From assembly GCA_005503335.1 (NCBI GenBank), contig SCMQ01000023.1, positions 1 to 64,000 on the forward strand: a stretch of DNA of 64,000 nucleotides. Reading direction: 5' to 3'. The position numbers and the translations under genes are program-made. Below, one piece after another: positions 35,634-43,540 of this stretch. Position 1 is the stretch's first letter; each line of letters begins with the position of its first letter. Under the pieces are notes generated by a model. That model ran no database searches. It was given only the letters and a program-made list of their open reading frames with translations, and was not told where the DNA came from. The DNA is from Comamonadaceae bacterium 2FH. Its GTDB lineage: Bacteria; Pseudomonadota; Gammaproteobacteria; Burkholderiales; Burkholderiaceae_C.

Positions 35634-36884
35634 ATGGCGGGATTCCGCACCTTTCTGAAGTCGGGGCACGCTCCGACGCTGTTCGCAGCCTTCCTGTACT
35701 TCGACTTCTGCTTCGCGGTCTGGGTGCTCAACGGCGCCATGGCGCCCTTCATCAGCGAGGCCTTCCAGCTGACGGCCGCGCAGAAGGGCTTCATGATCTC
35801 GGTGCCCATCCTGGCCGGCGCACTGATGCGCTTTCCGCTGGGCATCCTGGCCCAGTACATCGGCCGCAAGAACGCCGCCCTGGTCGAGATGGGCCTGATC
35901 GTGCTGGCCCTGGCCTACGGCTATTTCTTCATCAGCAGCTATGACCATGTGCTGGCCATGGGCGTGCTGCTGGGCATCGCCGGCGCCAGCTTCGGCGTGG
36001 CGCTGTCGCTGGGCTCGGGCTGGTTCCCGCCCAAGTACAAGGGCCTGGCCATGGGCATCGCCGGCGCCGGCAACTCGGGCACCGTGCTGGCCGTGCTGTT
36101 CGCGCCGCCCCTGGCCACGGCCTACGGCTGGCAGACGGTGTACGGCCTGGCGGCCTTCTTCATGCTGATCCCCATGGTAGTGATGGTGGTCTTCGCCAAG
36201 GAGCCGCCGGACGTCGAGCACCAGACCTTCCGCCAGCACATCGCCTGCCTGTTCGAGAAGGACGGCTGGGCCTTCAGCCTGATCTACGTGGTGACCTTCG
36301 GCGGCTTCATCGGCCTGGCGAGCTTCCTGCCCACCTACTTCCACGACCAGTTCGGCGTGACCAAGGTGGAGGCCGGCCAGCTGACCATGCTGGCCGCCCT
36401 GATGGGTTCGGCCGTGCGCGTGGTGGGCGGCTACATCTCCGACCGCGTGGGCGGCATCAACACCTTGAGCGGCGTGCTGGTCGTGGTCGCGATCACCCTG
36501 GTGCTGTGCGGCCTGGCCGGCGGCTCGCTGACGGCCACCACCCTGCTCTTCATGCTCTGCTTCGCGGCGCTGGGCGCGGGCAACGGCGCCCTGTTCCAGC
36601 TGGTGCCGCTGCGCTGGCCGGTGACCACGGCCGTGGCCGGCTCCATGATCGGCGAGGTCGGCGCCCTGGGCGGCGGCTTCATCCCCAACGCCATGGGCCT
36701 GTCCAAGCAGTACGCCGGCACCTACCTCTGGGGTTTCGTCGCCTTCGCGCTGCTGGCCGTGGTCATGCTGTTCATGCTGCGCGTCATGCAGATCCGCTGG
36801 ACCCGTACCTGGGCGGAAAAGGGTGGCCGTGCCAAGGGCACGGCCACCCTTTCGTCGCAGGCTAACTTCGCGCAGCGAAGTTAA
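35634..36884 (+). CDS. narK: NarK-type nitrate/nitrite transporter, copy 2
   Basis: A 416-residue nitrate/nitrite porter, strongly similar to the preceding gene along its length (same start GFRxFLKSGHxPTLFA, same SLGSGWFPPKYKG and GAGNGALFQLVPLRWP signatures). Two separate, near-equal copies differ from the fused NarK1-NarK2 proteins of some denitrifiers. The ATG at 35634 follows AGAGGA. The last codons lie in strong hairpins (36822-36899). Transport direction and ion cannot be told from sequence; nitrate uptake or nitrate/nitrite exchange are likely. Confidence 0.93.
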   Translation: MAGFRTFLKSGHAPTLFAAFLYFDFCFAVWVLNGAMAPFISEAFQLTAAQKGFMISVPILAGALMRFPLGILAQYIGRKNAALVEMGLIVLALAYGYFFISSYDHVLAMGVLLGIAGASFGVALSLGSGWFPPKYKGLAMGIAGAGNSGTVLAVLFAPPLATAYGWQTVYGLAAFFMLIPMVVMVVFAKEPPDVEHQTFRQHIACLFEKDGWAFSLIYVVTFGGFIGLASFLPTYFHDQFGVTKVEAGQLTMLAALMGSAVRVVGGYISDRVGGINTLSGVLVVVAITLVLCGLAGGSLTATTLLFMLCFAALGAGNGALFQLVPLRWPVTTAVAGSMIGEVGALGGGFIPNAMGLSKQYAGTYLWGFVAFALLAVVMLFMLRVMQIRWTRTWAEKGGRAKGTATLSSQANFAQRS

Positions 36885-36899
36885 GTCCGCGCAGCGGAC
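36822..36899 (+). terminator. Three consecutive hairpins at the end of narK copy 2
   Basis: A 12-bp perfect stem with a 3-base loop (36822-36848, arms GGTGGCCGTGCC and its complement), then AACTTCGC-GCA-GCGAAGTT covering the stop codon (36864-36882), then GTCCGC-GCA-GCGGAC (36885-36899). No long U tract, but the array between convergent genes probably stops transcription or protects the 3' end. Confidence 0.55.
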
Positions 36900-36952
36900 G
36901 GCCGAAGACAAAAAGGCGGGCGGGCGCGTTTGGTTACCGCCTGAGCGCCAGC

Positions 36953-37978
36953 TCAGGTGCTGCCGCGCACCACCAGCTCGTAACCCACGTCCACACAGGG
37001 CGTCGCCACCGGCTCGCCGTGCATCAGCGACAGCAGCATGCGAGCCGCCGCGCTGCCGATCTCGGCACGCGGCGTGCGCACCGTGGTCAGCGGCGGCAGC
37101 ATCTGGTCGCTGCCGGTGAGGTCGTTGAAGCCGGCAATGGCCACGCGCCGCGGCACGGCGATGTGCAACCTCAGCGCGGTCAGCAAGGCCCCCTGCGCCA
37201 GGTCGTCGTTGCAGAAGAACACCGCGTCCACGCCCGGCTTCTGCGCCATGATCTGCTCGAACATGCGCCCGCCCAGCGCCAGCGACGAGGGCTCGGGGTT
37301 CAGCCATTCGAGCTTGGGATCGTAAAGACCGGCCGCACCGAGCTCGCGCCGCCAGCCCTGCAGGCGCTGCATGGTGCGCGGGTCGAGCTGGGCCGCGGCA
37401 AAGGCGATGCGGCGACGGCCGCGCTCGAGCAGGTGGCGTGTCAGCGCCGCGCTGGCATCGACCTGGGAAAAGCCCACGCTGTGGATGCCCGGCTGGCCCG
37501 CCGCCTCCATCAGGTGCACGCAGGGCACGCCGCTCTGGGCGATCAGGGCGCGCGTGGCCTCGCTGCGCTCCAGGCCAGTCACCAGCAGGCCGGCCGGGCG
37601 GTGCAGCAGCTGCTCGCGCAGCAGCAGCTCCTCCTCGCTGGCGTCGTAATGCGTGATGCCGATCAGCGTCTGGTAGCCGGCCGGCCGCAGCGTGCGCTGC
37701 ACGGCCTCGAGCAAGTCGACGAACAAGGCGTTCGACAGCAGCGGGATCAGCACCGCCACATGGCTGCTGTGGCGCGAGGCCAGGGCCCGGGCGGCCGGGT
37801 CGGGCACATAGCCGAGCTTGAGCGCCGCGGCCCGCACGCGCGCCACCAGCTCCGGATCGACCGCGCGTTCGCCGCGCAGGGCGCGCGAGACCGTGATCGG
37901 GCTGACGCCGGCGAGCTGGGCCACGTCGGCGAGCGTGACGCGTCCGGTGGCGCGGGAACGGGCGGGAGAGAAGCTCAT
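36953..37978 (-). CDS. gntR: LacI-family regulator, GntR (gluconate) type
   Basis: A 341-residue repressor. The helix-turn-helix is VTLADVAQLAGVSPITVSRALRG (about residues 14-36), followed by the hinge and a periplasmic-binding-like effector domain (about 68-335). Similarity to gluconate repressors and the neighbouring gluconokinase make gluconate or gluconate 6-phosphate the likely effector. Two copies of the palindrome GGATAGCGCTATCC in the divergent region are its probable operators; its CG-centred form is typical of LacI-family sites. Confidence 0.87.
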   Translation of the reverse strand: MSFSPARSRATGRVTLADVAQLAGVSPITVSRALRGERAVDPELVARVRAAALKLGYVPDPAARALASRHSSHVAVLIPLLSNALFVDLLEAVQRTLRPAGYQTLIGITHYDASEEELLLREQLLHRPAGLLVTGLERSEATRALIAQSGVPCVHLMEAAGQPGIHSVGFSQVDASAALTRHLLERGRRRIAFAAAQLDPRTMQRLQGWRRELGAAGLYDPKLEWLNPEPSSLALGGRMFEQIMAQKPGVDAVFFCNDDLAQGALLTALRLHIAVPRRVAIAGFNDLTGSDQMLPPLTTVRTPRAEIGSAAARMLLSLMHGEPVATPCVDVGYELVVRGST

Positions 37979-38028
37979 GACAGACGTCTAGGGAAACTAC
38001 TTAGACAAGGGGATTTCCGAAACCGTTA

Positions 38029-38042
38029 GGATAGCGCTATCC
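38029..38042. promoter_or_regulatory. Operator 1 for the LacI-type regulator
   Basis: Perfect 14-bp palindrome GGATAGCGCTATCC, 51 bp upstream of the regulator start and about 110 bp from an identical copy. Position suits autoregulation and DNA looping. Confidence 0.8.
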
Positions 38043-38137
38043 AACGGCGATCGAACCGCGGGCATTCCCTAGGCTGGAAAAATTCCTTGCCAACAGGATA
38101 ACCGGGGCCATCGATCGCCATTTCTTTGATCTTACTC

Positions 38138-38151
38138 GGATAGCGCTATCC
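38138..38151. promoter_or_regulatory. Operator 2, adjacent to the gluconokinase start codon
   Basis: Second perfect GGATAGCGCTATCC. Its last base is two bases before the gntK ATG (38154), so it occupies the place where a ribosome binding site would normally be. Confidence 0.8.
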
Positions 38152-38153
38152 AA

Positions 38154-38660
38154 ATGACTTCATCCATCGTCATCATGGGCGTGGCCGGTTGCGGCAAGTC
38201 CAGCCTGGGGGCGGCCCTGGCCGAGGCCGAAGGCCTGCCGCTGGTGGAAGGCGACGACCACCACAGTGCCGAAAGCCGGGCCAAGATGAGCCAGGGCATC
38301 GCCCTCACCGACGCCGACCGCGACGGCTGGCTGCTCCGCCTGGGCGAGCAGCTGCGCGCCCATCCGCAAGGCGTGGTGCTGACCTGCTCGGCGCTCAAGC
38401 GCAGCTACCGCGATCGCCTGCGTGCGGCCGCGCCGGGCCTGCGCTTCGTGTTCCTGGCCATCACCCGCGAACAGGCCCTGGCGCGCGTGTCGGCACGCGC
38501 GCCCCAGCATTTCTTCTCGGCCAGCCTGGTCGACAGCCAGTTCGCGACGCTGGAGCCGCCCCTGGGTGAGCCGGGCGTGCTGCCCGTCGACGCCCAGGCC
38601 CCGTTGCCGCAACTGCAAGCCGAGGTCAGCGCCTGGCTGCACGCCGGAGAATCCGCATGA
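38154..38660 (+). CDS. gntK: Gluconokinase
   Basis: A 168-residue GntK-type kinase that phosphorylates gluconate to 6-phosphogluconate, feeding the Entner-Doudoroff or pentose phosphate route. The P-loop is MGVAGCGKSSLG (residues 8-19); EGDDHHSAESRAKMSQGIALTD and SALKRSYRDRLR are family signatures. No Shine-Dalgarno sequence precedes the ATG because the operator occupies that position; an alternative Met at residue 8 also lacks one. The stop overlaps the TRAP small subunit start by 4 bases. Confidence 0.93.
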   Translation: MTSSIVIMGVAGCGKSSLGAALAEAEGLPLVEGDDHHSAESRAKMSQGIALTDADRDGWLLRLGEQLRAHPQGVVLTCSALKRSYRDRLRAAAPGLRFVFLAITREQALARVSARAPQHFFSASLVDSQFATLEPPLGEPGVLPVDAQAPLPQLQAEVSAWLHAGESA

Positions 38661-39157
38661 GCTCTGAAGTTTCCGAAGGACGCCTGCAGCGTCTGGTCCA
38701 TGCCGCCATGGCAGCCTGCCTGGGCGTGATGGCCGTCGCGGTGTTCATCAACGTGGTGCTGCGCTACGGCTTCGGCAGCGGCGTCGCCGCCAGCGAGGAG
38801 CTGTCGCGCCTGCTGTTCGTCTGGATGGTGTTCATAGGCGCGACCGCGGCCTATCCGGCCGGCGAGCACATGGCCTTCACCAGCCTGATCGGCCTGCTCA
38901 AAGGCCGGCCGGCCCTGATGGCGGCCGTGACGCTGCTGATCCGCCTGCTGGTGCTGCTGGGCTGTGCGCTGATCGGCCACGGCGCCTGGCAGCAGGTGGT
39001 GGTGGGCCTGGACAGCCATTCGGTGGTGCTGGGCTATCCCACGGCCCTGCTGCCGCTGCCGGCCCTGCTGAGCGCCCTGGCCATCGCCTTGATGGCGCTG
39101 GTGGAACTGATCAAACGAAAGCCGCTGGACCTGGGCCACGGCATGGAAGTGGAGTGA
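38657..39157 (+). CDS. TRAP transporter small permease subunit (DctQ-like)
   Basis: A 166-residue membrane protein with four helices (about residues 17-37, 50-68, 90-112, 130-150), the DctQ component of a tripartite ATP-independent transporter. The typical WMVFIGATAAYPAGEHM loop is present. It is translationally coupled to gntK (ATGA) and followed by the large subunit. With its neighbours it probably imports gluconate or a related sugar acid using an ion gradient. Confidence 0.9.
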   Translation: MSSEVSEGRLQRLVHAAMAACLGVMAVAVFINVVLRYGFGSGVAASEELSRLLFVWMVFIGATAAYPAGEHMAFTSLIGLLKGRPALMAAVTLLIRLLVLLGCALIGHGAWQQVVVGLDSHSVVLGYPTALLPLPALLSALAIALMALVELIKRKPLDLGHGMEVE

Positions 39158-39162
39158 GCCCC

Positions 39163-40455
39163 ATGAGCAGCGAAGCCTTGTCCTTCATCGTTTTCGTCGG
39201 CGGCATGCTGGGCCTGATGGGCCTGGGCATGAACATGGCGCTGGCCCTGGTGCTCACCGGCGCCGGCATGGCCTGGGTGCTGGACTTCTGGGACACCCAG
39301 CTGCTGGCGCAGAACCTGGTGGCCGGCGTGGACAGCTTCCCCCTGCTGGCCGTGCCCTTCTTCATCCTGGCCGGCGAGCTGATGAACTCGGGCGGCATCA
39401 GCCGCCGCATCATCACCATGGCCCAGGCCTGGGTGGGGCATATCCACGGCGGCCTGGGTTTCGTGGCCATCGGCGCCGCGGTGCTGATGGCCAGCATGAG
39501 CGGCTCGGCCCTGGCCGACACCGCGGCCCTGGCCACCATCCTGCTGCCCATGATGCGCCAGCAGGGCTATCCGATGAACACCTCGGCCGGCCTGCTGGCC
39601 TCGGGCGGCATCATCGCGCCCATCATCCCGCCGTCCATGCCCTTCGTGATCTACGGCGTGACCACCAACACCTCGATCTCGGCGCTGTTCCTGTCGGGCA
39701 TCGTGCCGGGCCTGATCATGGGCGCCGGCCTGATCGTGGCCTGGAAGCTGGTGCTGCGCCGCATCGACCTGCCGGCCGGCGCGCCACTGCCGCTGCGCGA
39801 GCGGCTGCGCGCCACGGCCAAGGCCTTCTGGGCCCTGCTGATGCCCCTGATCATCATCGGGGGCATGAAGACCGGCTTCTTCACGCCCACCGAGGCGGCG
39901 GTGGTGGCGGCCTTCTACGCCCTGGTCGTCGCCCTGCTGATCCACCGCGAGATGAAGCTGGCCGAAATCGAGGGCGTGCTGGTGCGCGCCGCCAAGACCA
40001 CGGCCATCGTGATGTTCCTGTGCGCCGGCGCCCAGGTCGCGAGCTACATGATCACCCTGGCCGACCTGCCCGGCGTGCTGAGCGGCTGGCTGGGCCCGCT
40101 GGTCGAGAGCCCGCGCCTTCTGATGACCGTGATGATGCTGGCCCTGGTGCTGATCGGCACCGCGCTGGACCTCACGCCGACCATCCTGATCTTCGCGCCC
40201 GTGATGCTGCCGATCGCCGTCAAGGCCGGCATAGACCCGGTGTATTTCGGCCTGATGTTCGTGCTCAACGGCGCGATCGGCCTGATCACGCCGCCCGTGG
40301 GCACGGTGCTCAACGTGGTGGCCGGCGTCGGCCGGCTGCCTTTGCACCAGGTGATCAAGGGCGTGAACCCCTTCCTCGTCACCTACATGCTGATCCTCGC
40401 GCTGTTCGTCGTGTTCCCCCAGATCGTCACCGCGCCGGTGGCCTGGATGCGCTGA
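39163..40455 (+). CDS. TRAP transporter large permease subunit (DctM-like)
   Basis: A 430-residue, 12-helix membrane protein, the translocating subunit of the TRAP system. Signatures include AVPFFILAGELMNSGGIS (about residues 64-81), MSGSALADTAALATILLP and PPVGTVLNVV (about 375). I chose the ATG at 39163, with GGAG 9 bases upstream; a GTG at 39154 would overlap the small subunit gene by 4 bases and is also possible. Confidence 0.93.
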   Translation: MSSEALSFIVFVGGMLGLMGLGMNMALALVLTGAGMAWVLDFWDTQLLAQNLVAGVDSFPLLAVPFFILAGELMNSGGISRRIITMAQAWVGHIHGGLGFVAIGAAVLMASMSGSALADTAALATILLPMMRQQGYPMNTSAGLLASGGIIAPIIPPSMPFVIYGVTTNTSISALFLSGIVPGLIMGAGLIVAWKLVLRRIDLPAGAPLPLRERLRATAKAFWALLMPLIIIGGMKTGFFTPTEAAVVAAFYALVVALLIHREMKLAEIEGVLVRAAKTTAIVMFLCAGAQVASYMITLADLPGVLSGWLGPLVESPRLLMTVMMLALVLIGTALDLTPTILIFAPVMLPIAVKAGIDPVYFGLMFVLNGAIGLITPPVGTVLNVVAGVGRLPLHQVIKGVNPFLVTYMLILALFVVFPQIVTAPVAWMR

Positions 40456-40503
40456 CGCCCTGCCCTTCCGACCTCAACACTTTCTTTTTTTCCGGAGACC
40501 CTC

Positions 40504-41523
40504 ATGAACCTCGTTCGCCGCACCCTCGTCGCCACGGCCGCCGCGCTGGCCCTGGCCGCCCCCTTCACCAGCATCGCCCAGGACTTCAAGCCGCGCCTGA
40601 TCCGCTTCGGCTACGGCCTGAACGAGCAGAGCAACCAGGGCCGCGCGGCCAAGGTCTTCGCCGAGCAGGTCGAGAAGGCCTCGGGCGGCAAGATGAAGCT
40701 GCGCGCCATCGGCGCCGCCGCGCTCGGCCCCGACACCCAGATGCAGCAGGCGCTGATCGGCGGCGCCCAGGAAATGATGGTCGGCTCCACCGCCACCCTG
40801 GTCGGCATCACCAAGGAAATGGCGCTGTGGGACACGCCTTTCCTGATCAGCAACGCCAAGGAGGCCGACGCCCTGCTGGACGGCCCGATCGGCGACAAGA
40901 TCAAGGCCAAGCTGCAGGAAAAGGGCCTGGTCGGCCTGGTCTACTGGGAGAACGGCTTCCGCAACCTCACCAACAGCAAGCGCCCCGTGGTCAAGATGGA
41001 AGACCTCTCGGGCATCAAGCTGCGCGTGATGCAGAACAACGTGTTCCTGGAGAGCTTCAAGACCCTGGGCACCAACGCCGTGCCCATGGCCTTCTCCGAG
41101 CTGTTCAGCGCCCTCGAGACCAACACCGTGGACGGCCAGGAAAACCCGTTCAACACCATCCTGTCGAGCAAGTTCTACGAGGTGCAGAAGTACCTGACGG
41201 TGACCAACCATGTCTACAGCCCCTGGATCGTGCTGGCCAGCAAGAAGTGGTGGGACCAGCTGTCCGCCGCCGAGCAGAAGGTGCTGCTGGACGCCGCCAG
41301 GGCCAGCCGCGACTTCGAGCGCAAGGACACGCGCGAGGAAGCCGCACGCGCCATCACCGACCTCAAGGCCAAGGGCATGCAGGTCAACGAGCTCTCGCCG
41401 GCCGAAGCGGCGCGCATGCGCAGCAAGCTCACGCGCGTCTACGCCACGATAGGCTCCGAGATCGGCATGGACCTGTGGAACGAGGCCCAGGCCGAACTGG
41501 CCAGGATCCGCGCCAAGAAGTGA
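40504..41523 (+). CDS. TRAP transporter substrate-binding protein (DctP-like)
   Basis: A 339-residue periplasmic binding protein with a Sec signal (MNLVRRTLVATAAALALAA, cleaved near SIAQ). Core segments are RFGYGLNEQSNQGRAAKVFAEQVE and KLRVMQNNVFLESFKTLGTNAVPMAFSELF, where the conserved arginine contacts the ligand carboxylate. GGAG precedes the ATG. The gluconokinase in the same operon suggests gluconate as ligand. It converges on the PP2C-kinase gene with 13 bases between stops. Confidence 0.92.
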   Translation: MNLVRRTLVATAAALALAAPFTSIAQDFKPRLIRFGYGLNEQSNQGRAAKVFAEQVEKASGGKMKLRAIGAAALGPDTQMQQALIGGAQEMMVGSTATLVGITKEMALWDTPFLISNAKEADALLDGPIGDKIKAKLQEKGLVGLVYWENGFRNLTNSKRPVVKMEDLSGIKLRVMQNNVFLESFKTLGTNAVPMAFSELFSALETNTVDGQENPFNTILSSKFYEVQKYLTVTNHVYSPWIVLASKKWWDQLSAAEQKVLLDAARASRDFERKDTREEAARAITDLKAKGMQVNELSPAEAARMRSKLTRVYATIGSEIGMDLWNEAQAELARIRAKK

Positions 41524-41536
41524 AGCCGGCCCCTGG

Positions 41537-43303
41537 CTACTTGGGCAGGAACAGCAGCCAGTAGACCAGCAGCAGGTTGAACAGCAGGCTGAAGGCCAGC
41601 AGCAGCTTCCACAGCATGGTGGGGTCGCGCTGGATCAGCGGGGTGGCGGGCGGCGCGGTGAGCGGCCGCGAGGCGCCGCGCTCCAGCGCCAGCAGCAGCT
41701 CCTCGGCCGTCTCGAAACGCTGGCGCTTGTCGCGCGCCACGGCTTTGAGCACCACGTGGTCCAGCCAGATCGGCACCTCGGGGTTGTGGCGGCTCGGCGG
41801 TATCGGGTCGCGCCAGTAGCGTCCCACCTGGTAGGGCACGACCTCGCCGTAGGGCAGGCGCCCGCCGCTCAGCAGTTGGTAGAGCGTGACGCCCAGCGCA
41901 AACAGGTCGCTCTGCGCGTCGGGCGGCTCCTCGGCGGCCTGCGCGTCCGCGCCGCCGGCGCGTATGCTGAACCCCCATTGCTCGGGATTGATGTAGCTCG
42001 GCGTGCCGGCGTGCAGCAGGCGCGTGGACTCGGGCTCGCGCCCGCTCAAAGCCACGCCCAGGTCCAGCAGGCGCAGCACCCCGTCCTCGCCCTGGTGCAG
42101 GTTGGCCGGCTTGACGTCGCGGTGGATCACGCTCTGGCGGTGCAGCAGGCCCAGCGACCGGGCCGCCTGCGTGGCCGCGCTCACCGCCTGGGCCGGGCCG
42201 AACCTGAGGCCGCGGTCCAGCATCTGCTGCAGGGTTTCGCCGCCATGCCAGTCGTAGAGCAGGTAGAAGGCGCTGGGCGCCTGGCCGCTCGGCGGCCCTT
42301 CGTGCAGCGCGACCAGATGGTCGGCCGCGCGGCTGGACTGCATGCGCTTGGCCAGCCAGGCCTCGTGCGCCAGCATGGCGCGCTCCTGCGCGTCGTGCGC
42401 ACGCAGCGGGTGCAGGGTCTTGAGCGCGTACAGCCGGCCGGTGCCGGGCGTGGGGGCATCCGCCCGCACCTGGTAGAGGATGTTGATGCCGTTGTCCGCC
42501 ACCACGGCCGTCACGGTCAGGCCGTCGAGCTGGTCGCCGACCTTGAGCCTGGGCGGCATGGGCAGCGCCTGCGCGCGCAGGTTCTGGTCCTGCAGCGTGG
42601 CCGCCTGCAGGCCCTTGACGCGCACCACCAGCGCCGTCACGTTGTCGTGGCTGCCGCGCTGCAGCGCGGCGGCGGTCAGCGCCTCGCTCATGGCCTGCGC
42701 GTCGACGGTATCTGCAAAACCCAGCAGGCGCCGCTCGTTGAGCACGTTGTGCACCCCGTCGCTGAGCAGCAGGAACAGGTCGCCGACCTGCAGCTCGCCC
42801 TGGCTGTAGTCCACCAGCACCCGGTCCTCGGCGCCGATGGAGCGCAGCAGCTGGTGGCTCAAGTCGGGGTGCGCGACCACGTGGTCGTGCGTGAGCTGGC
42901 TGATCTGGCCCTCGCGCAGCAGGTAGGCGCGCGTGTCGCCCACATGGGCCAGCGACCAGGACTGGCCGCGCAGCACCAGGGCCGTCAGCGTGGTCAGGCC
43001 CAGGGCCGGCCGGCGCCGCTGGTTCAGGCCGGCCAGCCACTGGTTCTGGGCGCCGATGACGCGGTCCAGCGCCACCGTGGTGTCCCAGGTTTCGGGCGTT
43101 CCGAAGTAGTCACGCACCAAACTGGTGACCGTGGTTTGCGCCGCCTCGCGCCCCATGCCGCCCGTGCTCACGCCGTCCGCGATCGCCGCGATCGCGCCCA
43201 TGGCCTCTGCGCCCGGGTCGGGCAGCATGGCGGCGCAGAAGTCCTCGTTGACTTCCTTCTTGCCGGCCAGCGAGTTCAGGCCGATGTCCAGTTCAAAACT
43301 CAT
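41537..43303 (-). CDS. Bifunctional PP2C phosphatase / serine-threonine protein kinase
   Basis: A 588-residue fusion. The N-terminal PP2C domain (about residues 1-240) shows NEDFCAAM, AIADGVSTGGMG, SLAHVGDTRAYL and LLLSDGVH, the metal-binding aspartates of the family. The C-terminal Hanks-type kinase (about 255-540) has the ATP lysine in YALKTLHPL, the catalytic loop IHRDVKPANLHQ (about 395) and LDLGVALS (DFG position altered to DLG). A single C-terminal helix (LLLAFSLLFNLLLVYWLLF) anchors it to the membrane. It is divergent from nirB. In Pseudomonas aeruginosa a similar gene (PA1782) lies beside nirBD, so a role in nitrate assimilation is plausible but unproven. Confidence 0.92.
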   Translation of the reverse strand: MSFELDIGLNSLAGKKEVNEDFCAAMLPDPGAEAMGAIAAIADGVSTGGMGREAAQTTVTSLVRDYFGTPETWDTTVALDRVIGAQNQWLAGLNQRRRPALGLTTLTALVLRGQSWSLAHVGDTRAYLLREGQISQLTHDHVVAHPDLSHQLLRSIGAEDRVLVDYSQGELQVGDLFLLLSDGVHNVLNERRLLGFADTVDAQAMSEALTAAALQRGSHDNVTALVVRVKGLQAATLQDQNLRAQALPMPPRLKVGDQLDGLTVTAVVADNGINILYQVRADAPTPGTGRLYALKTLHPLRAHDAQERAMLAHEAWLAKRMQSSRAADHLVALHEGPPSGQAPSAFYLLYDWHGGETLQQMLDRGLRFGPAQAVSAATQAARSLGLLHRQSVIHRDVKPANLHQGEDGVLRLLDLGVALSGREPESTRLLHAGTPSYINPEQWGFSIRAGGADAQAAEEPPDAQSDLFALGVTLYQLLSGGRLPYGEVVPYQVGRYWRDPIPPSRHNPEVPIWLDHVVLKAVARDKRQRFETAEELLLALERGASRPLTAPPATPLIQRDPTMLWKLLLAFSLLFNLLLVYWLLFLPK

Positions 43304-43408
43304 GCACCAAGGGAAAGCAGGTTTCGTGCCCAGGATGGTGCACCCAAGGCGCCAAGCCTGCCTAAGCCCCCACCGGAACCATGGCCAAAGGGCCCGATTG
43401 CTATCTTA

Positions 43409-43436
43409 TTCATAGCTTTTCGTGGCTATTTTCCAA
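43409..43436 (-). promoter_or_regulatory. Possible sigma-70 promoter of the PP2C-kinase gene
   Basis: On the minus strand TTGGAA (43431-43436), 16 bases, TATGAA (43409-43414), in an AT-rich island about 105 bases upstream of the start codon. Plausible but not certain. Confidence 0.4.
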
Positions 43437-43494
43437 CGATTCCAGCCCCGGGATGCCGGGAAATGGGGCGCCATGCACCGGCGCGGCGAATGGC

Positions 43495-43510
43495 TGGCAT
43501 GGGGATTGCA
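43495..43510 (+). promoter_or_regulatory. Sigma-54 promoter of nirB
   Basis: TGGCATGGGGATTGCA fits the -24/-12 consensus (one change, T for C in CAC). Predicted start near 43521, giving a 20-base leader that contains the GGAG ribosome binding site. Confidence 0.82.
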
Positions 43511-43540
43511 CTGCTACGGCATTCGCAACGGAGATGCAGC

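Noticed and set aside
34280-36884. Considered part of a respiratory nitrate reductase (narK-narGHJI) locus
   Set aside because: No narG, narH, narJ or narI is in the window, and the promoters are of nitrogen-control (sigma-54) type rather than FNR-type.
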